Positions 16,477-24,474 of a DNA stretch of 49,846 nt are shown piece by piece. Every line of letters begins with the position of its first letter. The stretch's first letter is position 1. The stretch comes from Clostridiales bacterium (GTDB taxonomy: Bacteria > Bacillota > Clostridia > Christensenellales > Pumilibacteraceae). The notes under the pieces were generated by a model. It saw only the letters and a program-made list of their open reading frames with translations, was not told where the DNA came from and made no database searches. A program made the position numbers and the translations under genes. The stretch is from the NCBI GenBank assembly GCA_003533505.1, contig DQGD01000013.1, forward strand, positions 1 through 49,846, written 5' to 3'.

Positions 16477-17718
16477 TCACGCTTCGCGCCCGTCGAAGTC
16501 CACCCATTTTTTGAGGTCAGGGTCTACGCAAACCAGCATTTTGTTAAGGTCGGTGTCGAAAACCTGCTGACCGAGCGAGGGATAGTACGACAGCCGCTCG
16601 AGCGTACCGCACACCGCCTTGTGGCAGACGTTGCGCGTTCTCATGCCGCTGCCCGAGCCGTCGCTCTCCCACAGCTTGAAGTCGACGGCGTTGAGGCTGT
16701 TCCAGGCTGTCTGGGCGGTGAAGTCTACGCTGCCGCGCCACAGCCCGGGGATTTCCTCGCGCATAAGCTCGCCGAGCCGTCCGCCCGGGGTATGCTCCGC
16801 CGTGCGCTCGATATTGAAGCCGACAAACGTCACTTCCTGCGCGCCCCGAAGCCGCGTTTTGCCGCCGGGGGCTTCGTCGCCGCACCACTTGCCGAAGTAC
16901 GGCAGATTTACGTTGCGCTCGTCGAGGCAGTTTATCAGCGTTATTGGGTGATTCGAGCCGCAATGAACTTCGTAATTGCCGAACGTGAAGCCGTAATTGC
17001 CGCCCGTCGCGCCGCAGTTTACGCACACGACGTGCTCACCGCCAACCTGTATGCCCTCGTCGAAGCCGTAGGCATGCACGTTTGTGTAGTTGCTGTAATT
17101 GTAGTTGCTGCCGTCGGTCATCGTCAAGCCTATGCAGCCCTTTTTCGGCAGCGGCGCGGTGACGTCCAGCCCCACGCCGTCGTTTTCCAGCGCGTCGCCG
17201 TAGGAAATCATCGTCAGGTTTTTGATTTCCGCTCTATCCGTTCTCCTGAGGTCGACGCAGCGTACCGCGTGGGCGTTGTTCGCCAGCGCCACGGCAAGGT
17301 TTTCCACTCTCAGGCTCGAGCCGTTTTGTATGCCGGCTTCCGTCCAGCCGCCGCGCACGACGGAAGCTTCCGCTCCGTCCGCGCAGGTCAACGCCGCCGC
17401 CGAAACGTAAAACACCACGCCGTTACGGAACGATTTTTGAAAGCCGTACTCGTGGTTTTGCCCGATAATCGCTATCTCACGGTGCGAGCGCGGTAAAACT
17501 ATCGCCGCCCTCGGACCGCCGTCGCCCACGTCCCGAAACCCGTCGATATTGTAAACGCCGTTATACAGGTACGCGTTCTTGCCCAGCCTGTCGCACTCGG
17601 CAAGCGCCGACGCGAGCGTTTGCTCGTCGTGCTCGCCGCCGCAAACGAAGTCAGCCGCCGCTTTAGCTTCCGCGCCGCTGTCCGCCGCCGCTATGTAAAC
17701 GTAGCTTGCTTTATCCAT
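16477..17718 (-). CDS. Right-handed parallel beta-helix (pectate-lyase-like) protein
   Basis: A 413-residue protein. The N-terminus (VYIAAADSG...DEQTLASALAECDRLGKNAYLYNGVYNI) is the entry of pectate-lyase-like beta-helix proteins. It is followed by repeating short strands (IKNLTMISYGDALENDGVGLDVT, YTNVHAYGFDEGIQVGG, VNCGATGGNYGFTFGNYEV). The C-terminus (QQVFDTDLNKMLVCVDPDLKKWVDF) matches the motif often closing such proteins. No signal peptide is visible, so it may be cytoplasmic or released by another route. Probable role is polysaccharide binding or cleavage; no lyase active site assigned. GGGAGAGG precedes the ATG. Confidence 0.75.
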   Translation of the reverse strand: MDKASYVYIAAADSGAEAKAAADFVCGGEHDEQTLASALAECDRLGKNAYLYNGVYNIDGFRDVGDGGPRAAIVLPRSHREIAIIGQNHEYGFQKSFRNGVVFYVSAAALTCADGAEASVVRGGWTEAGIQNGSSLRVENLAVALANNAHAVRCVDLRRTDRAEIKNLTMISYGDALENDGVGLDVTAPLPKKGCIGLTMTDGSNYNYSNYTNVHAYGFDEGIQVGGEHVVCVNCGATGGNYGFTFGNYEVHCGSNHPITLINCLDERNVNLPYFGKWCGDEAPGGKTRLRGAQEVTFVGFNIERTAEHTPGGRLGELMREEIPGLWRGSVDFTAQTAWNSLNAVDFKLWESDGSGSGMRTRNVCHKAVCGTLERLSYYPSLGQQVFDTDLNKMLVCVDPDLKKWVDFDGREA

Positions 17719-17832
17719 AATCGTCCTCTCCCGTGATTTATTCGTGCCGTTCGGCGTTTTTCGTGAACGTCACTGTTCTGTTCTTGCCGTTTTTGCTCCT
17801 CAACCCGAAGCTGCGGCTTCACTCTGCGCGCT

Positions 17833-18346
17833 TTACAGGATTTTCTCCATGCCAATTTTTTGCACGCGCATGCCTATCGCCTTGTAAAACCCGACCGCAC
17901 TTTCGTTGTTCGCCCACACGTTAAGCGTGACGTTGTAGCAACCCGATTCCCTCGCAAAATCGATTACATAGTCATAGAGCCCCTGCCGACGTGCTCGCCG
18001 CGCGCGCACTCGTCCACCACAAATCGTCGATGTACAGCGTCTTTATCGCCGTCAGCGTGCTGCTGTCCGCGACCTGTCTGAATATGCAAAACGCATAGCC
18101 GAGCACCTGTTCGTTCTTTTTCAAGCGCGAAAACGGGCGTGGAATCGCTGCCGATTATTTTTACAGGCTGCTCGTCGGTATACTTCTTCGCGCCTGCCCT
18201 GAATAAATCCGGACGCGCGGCGCCGTGCACCTTCTGCACTTTATAGAGGAGCTTGTTTGTCCCCGGAAATCGCTTGCCTCCGCTCTTCTTATAACGCCCT
18301 TGTCGCCCTCTTCGCCTGTTCTTTCTATATTTTCTTTTATTTCCAT
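17833..18346 (-). pseudogene. GNAT-family N-acetyltransferase, broken by about four frameshifts
   Basis: Reading the minus strand and switching frame gives one continuous GNAT protein. It starts at ATG 18346 (IRRAEASDF), then KLLYKVQKVHGAARPDLFRA, KNEQVLGYAFCIF, TLYIDDL, VDECARGEHVGRG, LYDYVIDFARESGCYNVTLN and finally GFYKAIGMRVQKIGMEKIL with TAA at 17833. The acetyl-CoA site (ARGEHVGRG) and the final beta-strand region are intact in sequence but in different frames. The shifts fall at or near short homopolymers (ttt, aaaaa, gg, gggg), so decay or assembly indels are both possible. Related intact proteins acetylate small molecules or ribosomal N-termini. Confidence 0.85.
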
Positions 18347-18395
18347 ATCCGCTTCTCTAATCGTTCTCTTTGTTTACAATAATATTGTCGTCATG

Positions 18396-19262
18396 TTATT
18401 CGCGAGGGCTGCCGGAGGCGCGATACTCGCCGGGCGTGGTGCCGTAGGCGGCGGCAAAGACCTCGTAAAAGTGCTTCTTGTCGGCGTATCCCACGTCGAG
18501 CATGATTTTCTCCACGGGGTAAGACGTGGAGCGCAACAGCTCTGCGGCGGTTTCGATTTTCTTCGTCTGAATGAAACTCACCAGCGATTTGCCCGTTTGC
18601 TGCTTGAAGATGCGGCTAAGGTACGAGGGCGAGAAGAACATCGCGTGAGAAATCACGCCCACCGACAGCGACTTGCTGTCGTGCGCCGTCACATAGTCGA
18701 TTATTTCGCTGACGATTTTGCGCTGAGCCGACGGAATCGTCGGGCGGTTTTCGTTCTCGCACAGCCGAAAAGTCTTTATCAGCACTACCGACAACAACGA
18801 ACGAATGACTTTAAGGTAACCCTCCTGTTTTTTCTCCTGCTCGTCGACCATAGTGAGCACCAGCCGTCCTATTTCGCTCGTGTCGGCGCCGAGCAGACAC
18901 AAATAGCCCTTTGCGCCGCGCTCGTCCTCATAGCCCGAAAAGAACATGTCGTAGGCAAGGTCGATAAAGTTATCGCCCGTAATGACGCGCGTGAGAAACT
19001 CGGGATAAAACAAGCAGTTGCACAGCGTAATCCGCTCGTCCTTTTCGGTGGCGAACTCGTGCTCGACGCCTGCGTCCATGAGAATCACGTCGCCTTTTTT
19101 GACGTCCATGACCTCGTTACCCACGACGTGCCGCGCGTGCCCGTCGAGAACGTAAACAAGCTCGACGAACTCGTGCGAGTGCCGATTGCTGCTGCCGTGG
19201 CGGTAAACTTTGACCGAAACTCCCTCTTCGGATTTTATGTGCCTTGCTCCTTTCAGCTTCAT
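18396..19262 (-). CDS. AraC-family transcriptional regulator
   Basis: A 288-residue protein counted from the ATG at 19262, which has GGAGGGGG upstream; a longer in-frame extension to 19472 has no family similarity. The N-terminal cupin contains HSHEFVELVYVLDGHARH and KKGDVILMDAGVEHEF. The C-terminal AraC DNA-binding domain contains SVGVISHAMFFSPSYLSRIFKQQ and YPVEKIMLDVGYADKKHFYEVF. It sits next to the acetyltransferase remnant and near the beta-helix and lipoprotein genes, so a carbohydrate-responsive role is likely, target unknown. Confidence 0.92.
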   Translation of the reverse strand: MKLKGARHIKSEEGVSVKVYRHGSSNRHSHEFVELVYVLDGHARHVVGNEVMDVKKGDVILMDAGVEHEFATEKDERITLCNCLFYPEFLTRVITGDNFIDLAYDMFFSGYEDERGAKGYLCLLGADTSEIGRLVLTMVDEQEKKQEGYLKVIRSLLSVVLIKTFRLCENENRPTIPSAQRKIVSEIIDYVTAHDSKSLSVGVISHAMFFSPSYLSRIFKQQTGKSLVSFIQTKKIETAAELLRSTSYPVEKIMLDVGYADKKHFYEVFAAAYGTTPGEYRASGSPRE

Positions 19263-19326
19263 TTTAAGGCTATGCCCCCTCCCGAGCGCCCTCTGCGTAT
19301 TGTCGGCGCGCTTGCTTTTCGTAAGA

Positions 19327-19355
19327 ATTTTACCACAACTTACGCGGAAAATCAA
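19327..19355 (-). promoter_or_regulatory. Promoter of the AraC gene at 18396-19262
   Basis: TTGATT (19355-19350) and TAAAAT (19332-19327) on the minus strand with a 17-bp spacer. Confidence 0.6.
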
Positions 19356-19470
19356 AGAAATCGACGGGGTTATTTGCGTTTCCGCCGTTCTTTGCGAGAT
19401 TTCTCCGATAATCTTTCGGACTACTGCCGCCGTCGGCTCCTCTTTGTTTAATCGATTAGTCCGCGCAAGC

Positions 19471-19508
19471 AAAAAAAACAGCCGAACGAGTTTGCTCGAC
19501 TGTTTCGC
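19471..19508 (-). terminator. Terminator of the DEAD-box helicase gene
   Basis: On the minus strand a CGAG-CAAA-CTCG inner hairpin is enclosed by AACAG/CTGTT and followed by eight T. It lies 50 bases after the helicase stop codon. Confidence 0.8.
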
Positions 19509-19557
19509 ACAAGCGCGTGCGGTAAGCGATTGCTTAGCCGTAATTACATTAAATCGG

Positions 19558-21120
19558 CTATTCGCCTTTGACCGGCTTTTTGCGGCGACGGAAGCGATTG
19601 CGGCGTTTGTTTGCTCCGTTATTCGCGCCGTTGTTGTTCGCGGCGTTGCTTGCGGCTATCGGCGCGGCTTTTGCGCTACCGGAGTGTGCCGACGGCTTTC
19701 CTCCCGACTTTACGGGAGCATTGCCCTTTGCCGAATCCTTAGCGCCTAAACTCGGATTGCCGTTATTCTGCTTACGGCGTTCCTGTTTTTTGCCGGGGAA
19801 CTGCGGTTTTTGCGGCGGCGCGGCGGTTTTCACGGGCGGTTTTTGCAGCTGAGTTTTCTTGGGTTCCGCTTTCTTTTCGACAGGCTTATTCGCGGCGTTT
19901 TCCGCCTGTTTGTTCTTATTGTCCTTATGCTCGGCAGGCTGCGCGGACGGCTTGCGCCCCGGGGTTTTGGGCGGCGATTTCTCGAAAACCGTCATGGGGA
20001 ACGGATTGTCGGCGGCTTCGGTCACATGCTTGCCGATAAGCTTTTCGATGTCGCGGAGGTAGTCCTTTTCGTCGATGTCGCACAGCGAAACGGCAACGCC
20101 GCTTCTGCCCGCTCTGCCCGTTCTGCCGATGCGGTGGACGTAGGTTTCGGGGACGTTGGGAAGCTCGTAGTTGACGACGGACGGCAGTGCGGCTACGTCG
20201 ATGCCGCGAGCGGCAATATCGGTGGCGACCAACGCCATGATTTTGCCCTTTTTGAAGCTGTCGAGCGCGTTTTGTCTGGCTCCCTGCGACTTGTCGCCGT
20301 GGATAGCCATGGCGGTCACTCCTGCCGCCTTGAGTTTTCGGGCGAGCTTGTCCGCGCCGTACTTGGTGCGCGTGAACACGAGGCAGGGCGTTTCCACCTT
20401 ACCCGTCTTAAACAGCTCGATTAAAAGCTCGGTCTTGCTCGCCTTGTCGGTAAAGTACACCGACTGCTCGGTGAGTTCCACCGTGCTCGACACGGGCGTG
20501 ACGGCGACGGAAGCAGGGTTTACGAGCAGCGACTTTGCGAGCTTGTCAATCTCAGGCGGCATCGTGGCGGTGAAGAACATCGTCTGTTTTTTCTGCGGCA
20601 GCAGCGCAATCACCTTTTTGACGTCGTGGATAAAGCCCATGTCGAGCATGCGGTCGGCTTCGTCCAGCACGAAAAACTCCACACCCGAAAGGTCGACGTG
20701 CCGCTGCGACTGCAGGTCGAGCAGCCGCCCGGGGGTGGCGACGAGCACGTCCACGCCGCGGTGAAGCGCGGCAATCTGATTGCCCTGCGCCACGCCGCCC
20801 ATAACGAGCCCCACGCGGTACGGGAGATATTTGCCGTAAGAGTGAAACGACTCCTCGATTTGCAGGGCGAGCTCGCGAGTGGGCGTGAGCACCAGCGCGC
20901 GGATTTTGCCCGAAAACGTACTGCGCCGCGCCAGCTCTTCGAGAACGGGCAACGCGAACGCCGCCGTTTTGCCCGTGCCCGTCTGCGCGCACCCGAGAAC
21001 GTCCCTGCCGGCAAGCGCCGGGGGAATAGCCTTTTCCTGAATGGGCGACGGCTTTTCATAGCCTATTTCTTCTATCGCGCGAAGCACGCTTTCGCTTAAC
21101 GCGAGGTCTCTGAACGTCAT
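19558..21120 (-). CDS. ATP-dependent DEAD-box RNA helicase
   Basis: A 520-residue helicase. Q-motif (PSPIQ near residue 24-28), Walker A AQTGTGKT (45-52), PTRELA, TPGR, DEAD box (153-156), TAT motif (185-187) and HRIGRTGRAGRSG (about 327-339) are all present. Residues beyond about 370 form a low-complexity, basic, Pro/Asn/Lys-rich tail ending RRNRFRRRKKPVKGE, which probably binds RNA. It unwinds structured RNA, as RhlE and CshA do in ribosome assembly, mRNA decay and cold adaptation. The start region carries a tandem copy of AGGAAATTATCAA (21121-21146), so two Shine-Dalgarno-like sites precede the ATG. A 400-bp leader or intergenic region upstream contains large hairpins. Confidence 0.95.
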   Translation of the reverse strand: MTFRDLALSESVLRAIEEIGYEKPSPIQEKAIPPALAGRDVLGCAQTGTGKTAAFALPVLEELARRSTFSGKIRALVLTPTRELALQIEESFHSYGKYLPYRVGLVMGGVAQGNQIAALHRGVDVLVATPGRLLDLQSQRHVDLSGVEFFVLDEADRMLDMGFIHDVKKVIALLPQKKQTMFFTATMPPEIDKLAKSLLVNPASVAVTPVSSTVELTEQSVYFTDKASKTELLIELFKTGKVETPCLVFTRTKYGADKLARKLKAAGVTAMAIHGDKSQGARQNALDSFKKGKIMALVATDIAARGIDVAALPSVVNYELPNVPETYVHRIGRTGRAGRSGVAVSLCDIDEKDYLRDIEKLIGKHVTEAADNPFPMTVFEKSPPKTPGRKPSAQPAEHKDNKNKQAENAANKPVEKKAEPKKTQLQKPPVKTAAPPQKPQFPGKKQERRKQNNGNPSLGAKDSAKGNAPVKSGGKPSAHSGSAKAAPIAASNAANNNGANNGANKRRNRFRRRKKPVKGE

Positions 21121-21189
21121 TTGATAATTTCCTTTGATAATTTCCTCTAATCTGATTTTGCGCGCGACTCGCCGCGCCTTTTAGGCTCT

Positions 21190-21235
21190 ACAAAAAAAAC
21201 GAACGGAGAAACCGCAATAATCCCTCCGTTCGTTT
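21190..21235 (-). terminator. Terminator downstream of prs
   Basis: Perfect 12-bp stem AAACGAACGGAG/CTCCGTTCGTTT followed on the minus strand by eight T. It lies between prs and the helicase start, so it ends the prs transcript or acts within the helicase leader. Confidence 0.88.
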
Positions 21236-21379
21236 GTATTTGTGATTTAATTCCGCTTCTAATGTTTTTACCTATTGCAAGCGACGGCAATACCCAAGTA
21301 ACGCCTATTGTTTTCTCCGAGAAAATGCGGAAAAGACAATGCGCTTCCACAAAACGGTAAAGAGCGGATTTTTCGATGA

Positions 21380-21440
21380 TTTTGTGCGAAACCGAGCGAC
21401 GGCGTATCGGGTTATACGTCTAGCGAGGTTTCGTACAAAA
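21380..21440 (-). promoter_or_regulatory. 61-nt long hairpin between prs and the helicase gene
   Basis: Outer arms of 14 bp (TTTTGTACGAAACC against GGTTTCGCACAAAA, one mismatch) enclose a further imperfect stem and a CGTAT/ATACG tip. No T-run follows. It could be an mRNA-stabilising 3' structure of prs or part of a structured helicase leader. Confidence 0.5.
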
Positions 21441-21522
21441 GCGCGGAAAAGACGCCTTTACCCCGTAAGGACGTACTGCCGGCGAGGCTTCACAGAAAAG
21501 GGCAATAAAAGACCGGCTTTAA

Positions 21523-22482
21523 TTATTCGTAGAGTCTGGACAACGGCAACTCCGCAAAAATACTCTCGATAGCGCGAGCAAACAGCGGAGCGACGGTGAT
21601 TTCCTCGATTTTGGAGATTTTTTTGTCTTCGGTGAGCTCGATGGTATTGAGCATATACACCTTTTTGATGACGGAGTTTTCCAGCCTTTCGATTGCGGGG
21701 CCGCTGAGCACGGCGTGAGTGCAGCAAACGTAGACTTCCTTTGCTCCGCCCACTTCGACGAGGGCTTTCGCGCCCTGAGTGATGGTACCGGCGGTGTCAA
21801 TCATGTCGTCGATGAGCAGGCAGGTCTTGCCGCTGACGTCGCCGACGATGTTCATGACTTCCATGACGTTGGCTTTCGGGCGGCGTTTGTCGACGATGGC
21901 GAGCGGACAATCGAGCTGATTAGCCATTGCGCGAGCGCGCGAAACGGAGCCGACGTCGGGCGAAACGACGATGAGGTCGTCGCGCTTTACGAACGCTTTG
22001 TCCTTGATATACTTGCACAGCACCGAGCTTCCGAGCAGGTTGTCGACGGGGATGTCGAAGAAACCCTGAATCTGCGGCGCGTGAAGGTCCATGGTGAGCA
22101 CGCGGTCGGCGCCGGCTGCGGTGAGAATGTCGGCGACGAGCTTGGCGGTAATCGGGTCGCGAGCGCGAGCCTTGCGGTCCTGACGGGCATAGCCGAAGTA
22201 AGGAACGACGGCGGTGATACGGCCTGCGGACGCGCGGCGCATAGCGTCTATCATGACCAGCAGTTCGACAAGGTTATCGTTGACCGGGGTCGAAGTCGAC
22301 TGTATAATGAATACGTCGCAGCCTCTGACCGTTTCGTCGATTTGGACGCTGGTTTCTCCGTCGGAGAACTTGCCGACCTTGATTTCGCCGAGCGGCATGT
22401 TAAGCTCCTTTGCGATTTCCTTGGAAAGAGCCGGCGAGCCGTTGCCTGCAAAGAGCTTGATTTTGTTTCCGTGTGCAATCAT
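21523..22482 (-). CDS. prs: Ribose-phosphate pyrophosphokinase (PRPP synthetase)
   Basis: A 319-residue enzyme, the normal length, making PRPP from ribose 5-phosphate and ATP for nucleotide, His and Trp synthesis. Signatures: GNGSPALSKEIA at the N-terminus, FSDGETSVQ, PYFGYARQDRKARARDPIT (ATP/flexible loop), DLHAPQIQGFF and the PRPP-binding DDMIDTAGTI. GGAGG precedes the ATG. It follows glmU by 108 bases in the same direction, the classical glmU-prs order of Firmicutes. Confidence 0.97.
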   Translation of the reverse strand: MIAHGNKIKLFAGNGSPALSKEIAKELNMPLGEIKVGKFSDGETSVQIDETVRGCDVFIIQSTSTPVNDNLVELLVMIDAMRRASAGRITAVVPYFGYARQDRKARARDPITAKLVADILTAAGADRVLTMDLHAPQIQGFFDIPVDNLLGSSVLCKYIKDKAFVKRDDLIVVSPDVGSVSRARAMANQLDCPLAIVDKRRPKANVMEVMNIVGDVSGKTCLLIDDMIDTAGTITQGAKALVEVGGAKEVYVCCTHAVLSGPAIERLENSVIKKVYMLNTIELTEDKKISKIEEITVAPLFARAIESIFAELPLSRLYE

Positions 22483-22590
22483 GTTGATTGAGCCTCCGTA
22501 AAAATATTGCTTGTCCGTGCCTTGACGGATAATTTCATAAGTGTTTCTGCCGCGCGCCGCGCCTTGAGGGGGCCCCGGGGCGGTTTGCCG

Positions 22591-23688
22591 CTAGTCTTTT
22601 TTGACGTACTTGTTGTTTTCCCAGCCGCGCTTTACCACCTGACGCGCGCGCCCGATAGCCAAAGCGTCCTTGGGAACGTCGGAGTTTATGACCGAGCCTG
22701 CCGCCACGAACGCCCTGTCGAGGATTTCCACGGGAGCGATAATCGTCGACGACGAGCCGATAAACACTTCGTCACCCACGACGGTGGTGTGCTTGTCCTT
22801 GCCGTCGTAGTTAGCGAACACCACGCCGGCGCCCACGTTGCAGTTCTTGCCGATGACGAGGTTCCCTGCATAAGTAAGGTGCGACATCTTCGTGCCGTCG
22901 CCGATTTTGCATGCCTTGAGCTCGACGAAATCGCCGATTTTGCAGTTCTCGCCCACGATATTGTTCTCGCGAAGGTTGGCGTAGGGCCCCACGCTCGTGC
23001 CCTTACCGATAACGCTGCGTTTAAGGTGCGAAGCCTCTATCTTTGCCCCGCTCTCGATGACGCAGTCCTCGATGACGTTGCCGTTGCCTATTCTCGCGCC
23101 GCTCTTTATGTGCGTTTTGCCGCGAATGACGTTGTTAAAGCCCACCGTCACGTCCTCGTCGATGATTACGTCGCAGCCGATAACGGTGCAAGCGATGTCC
23201 TCGAAGTGCACGCCCTGACCCATGTGGAAGTCGAGTATGCGGTTTTTGAGTATGTCGGTGATAAGCCCCACTTGCTTGTAGCTGAACGCGGTGATAAAGT
23301 CCTCTTCGTCGAAGTAGAACGTGTTTTCGGTGTAGATTTTGTCGGCATTCATTATGTACGCGCAGTTGAAAACGTAGCCGCGCGTCATCTTAATCACGGT
23401 TTTGCCGCTGTTGTACGCCTCGTCCACCGCCGCGTTCACCGTCTTTTTGGTGATGAGCGGAGTGTCGGAAAACAGCACGACTATATAGTCGTACCCGGGG
23501 CGAACGTGCGGCTTGACGAGCGCAGGCATCTCAAGGTGCCGCTCGTAGTCCGCAACGTCGGTTTCCACGCCCGACAGCGCAAGCGAAACCCAATCCAGCA
23601 TCGTTTTTCCTAAAATGTCGATGCCCGACGTTTCGCCCATCTTGTCGTAGGACGTCTTTAATATTAAACCGCAATAAGATTTACCCAT
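22591..23688 (-). CDS. glmU: GlmU-like protein with intact acetyltransferase but reduced uridylyltransferase domain
   Basis: A 365-residue protein; normal bifunctional GlmU is about 450-460. The C-terminal left-handed beta-helix looks complete: VGPYANLREN, KIGDFVELKACKIG, SHLTYAGN (GlmU acetyltransferase His region), NVGAGVVFANYDGKDKH and FIGSSSTIIAPV. The N-terminal nucleotidyltransferase domain is only about 150 residues. It lacks the LxAGxGTRM nucleotide-binding signature normally in the first 20 residues, but keeps a remnant SDTPLIT. It probably acetylates glucosamine 1-phosphate; UTP-dependent activity is doubtful, so a separate uridylyltransferase may exist. Its place before prs supports glmU identity. 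The -10 box ends only 9 bases before the ATG. Confidence 0.82.
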   Translation of the reverse strand: MGKSYCGLILKTSYDKMGETSGIDILGKTMLDWVSLALSGVETDVADYERHLEMPALVKPHVRPGYDYIVVLFSDTPLITKKTVNAAVDEAYNSGKTVIKMTRGYVFNCAYIMNADKIYTENTFYFDEEDFITAFSYKQVGLITDILKNRILDFHMGQGVHFEDIACTVIGCDVIIDEDVTVGFNNVIRGKTHIKSGARIGNGNVIEDCVIESGAKIEASHLKRSVIGKGTSVGPYANLRENNIVGENCKIGDFVELKACKIGDGTKMSHLTYAGNLVIGKNCNVGAGVVFANYDGKDKHTTVVGDEVFIGSSSTIIAPVEILDRAFVAAGSVINSDVPKDALAIGRARQVVKRGWENNKYVKKD

Positions 23689-23697
23689 ACCTAGCCT

Positions 23698-23726
23698 ATT
23701 ATACCCTACCGTCCGACTTTTGTCAA
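23698..23726 (-). promoter_or_regulatory. glmU-prs promoter, close to the start codon
   Basis: TTGACA (23726-23721) and TATAAT (23703-23698) on the minus strand with a 17-bp spacer. The predicted transcript start falls within a few bases of the glmU ATG (23688), so the message would be leaderless or nearly so. Confidence 0.82.
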
Positions 23727-23789
23727 CGTTATCGCGCGGCTAAACGCCGTAATTACGCCGATAATTGCTTTTCTTTCCGCCGCTCGTCG

Positions 23790-24272
23790 CTAGTCCGCAT
23801 TGCGCTTTTCGCGTTTTTCCTCCCGAAGCGCTGCAAAAAACGCCGACAACGCTCCGGCGCACTCGTCCTCCAGCACTCCGCCCGTAACGCGGGCGCGGTG
23901 GTTGAATTTGTCGCAGTCCGCGAGGTTGTCCTTCGAGCCGCAGCAGCCGAAGCGGCGGTCGTAGGCGCCGAACACCACGCGCTCTATCCGCGCGTTGACT
24001 ATCGCCCCGGCGCACATTACGCAGGGCTCCAGCGTGACGTACAGCGTGCAACCCGACAGGTTTTTGAGTTTAAGCCGCCGCCCGGCTTTTCTCAGCGCAA
24101 GAATCTCGGCGTGAGCGGTCGGGTCGGCGTCCTTTTCCCTGCTGTTAAAAGCGCGCGCCACGATTTTGCCGTCGGCGTCGGTGATTATGCAGCCAATCGG
24201 CACGTCGCCGTTCGCCGCCGCGCGCGCCGCAAGCCCCAGGCACTTTTTCATTATTTTTTCGTCGCTCGTCAT
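23790..24272 (-). CDS. tadA: tRNA-specific adenosine deaminase
   Basis: A 160-residue zinc deaminase counted from the ATG at 24272, which has GAGAGG seven bases upstream; an earlier in-frame ATG at 24299 lacks a ribosome-binding site. HAE (about 54-56) provides the zinc ligand and catalytic Glu, and PCVMC (about 83-87) the two Cys ligands. It converts A34 to inosine in tRNA-Arg(ACG). The C-terminus is rich in charged residues. Two palindromes upstream (24362-24430) may be its operators. Confidence 0.93.
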   Translation of the reverse strand: MTSDEKIMKKCLGLAARAAANGDVPIGCIITDADGKIVARAFNSREKDADPTAHAEILALRKAGRRLKLKNLSGCTLYVTLEPCVMCAGAIVNARIERVVFGAYDRRFGCCGSKDNLADCDKFNHRARVTGGVLEDECAGALSAFFAALREEKREKRNAD

Positions 24273-24361
24273 TTCCAATCCTCTCGATTTTTTGTCCATT
24301 ATCTTTATACCCCTTTATCGGCAAAAAGTAAAGAACTTTCGGTGCGAAAATGGGCGTAATA

Positions 24362-24430
24362 TTGCCGATAACGGCAAGATTTTGCACGTTCTATACGAAT
24401 TATATCCGTAAACATTGCCGATAACGGCAA
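24362..24430. promoter_or_regulatory. Two identical 16-bp palindromes, probable operators
   Basis: TTGCCGATAACGGCAA occurs at 24362-24377 and again at 24415-24430, 53 bp apart (about five helical turns). A half site TATCGGCAA lies at 24316-24324. All sit in the 200-bp gap upstream of tadA. I cannot match the sequence to a known regulator. Confidence 0.55.
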
Positions 24431-24474
24431 AAACAACGTCGCGCTTTTTCCGGGCGGCGGCATTGCGCGGAAGG

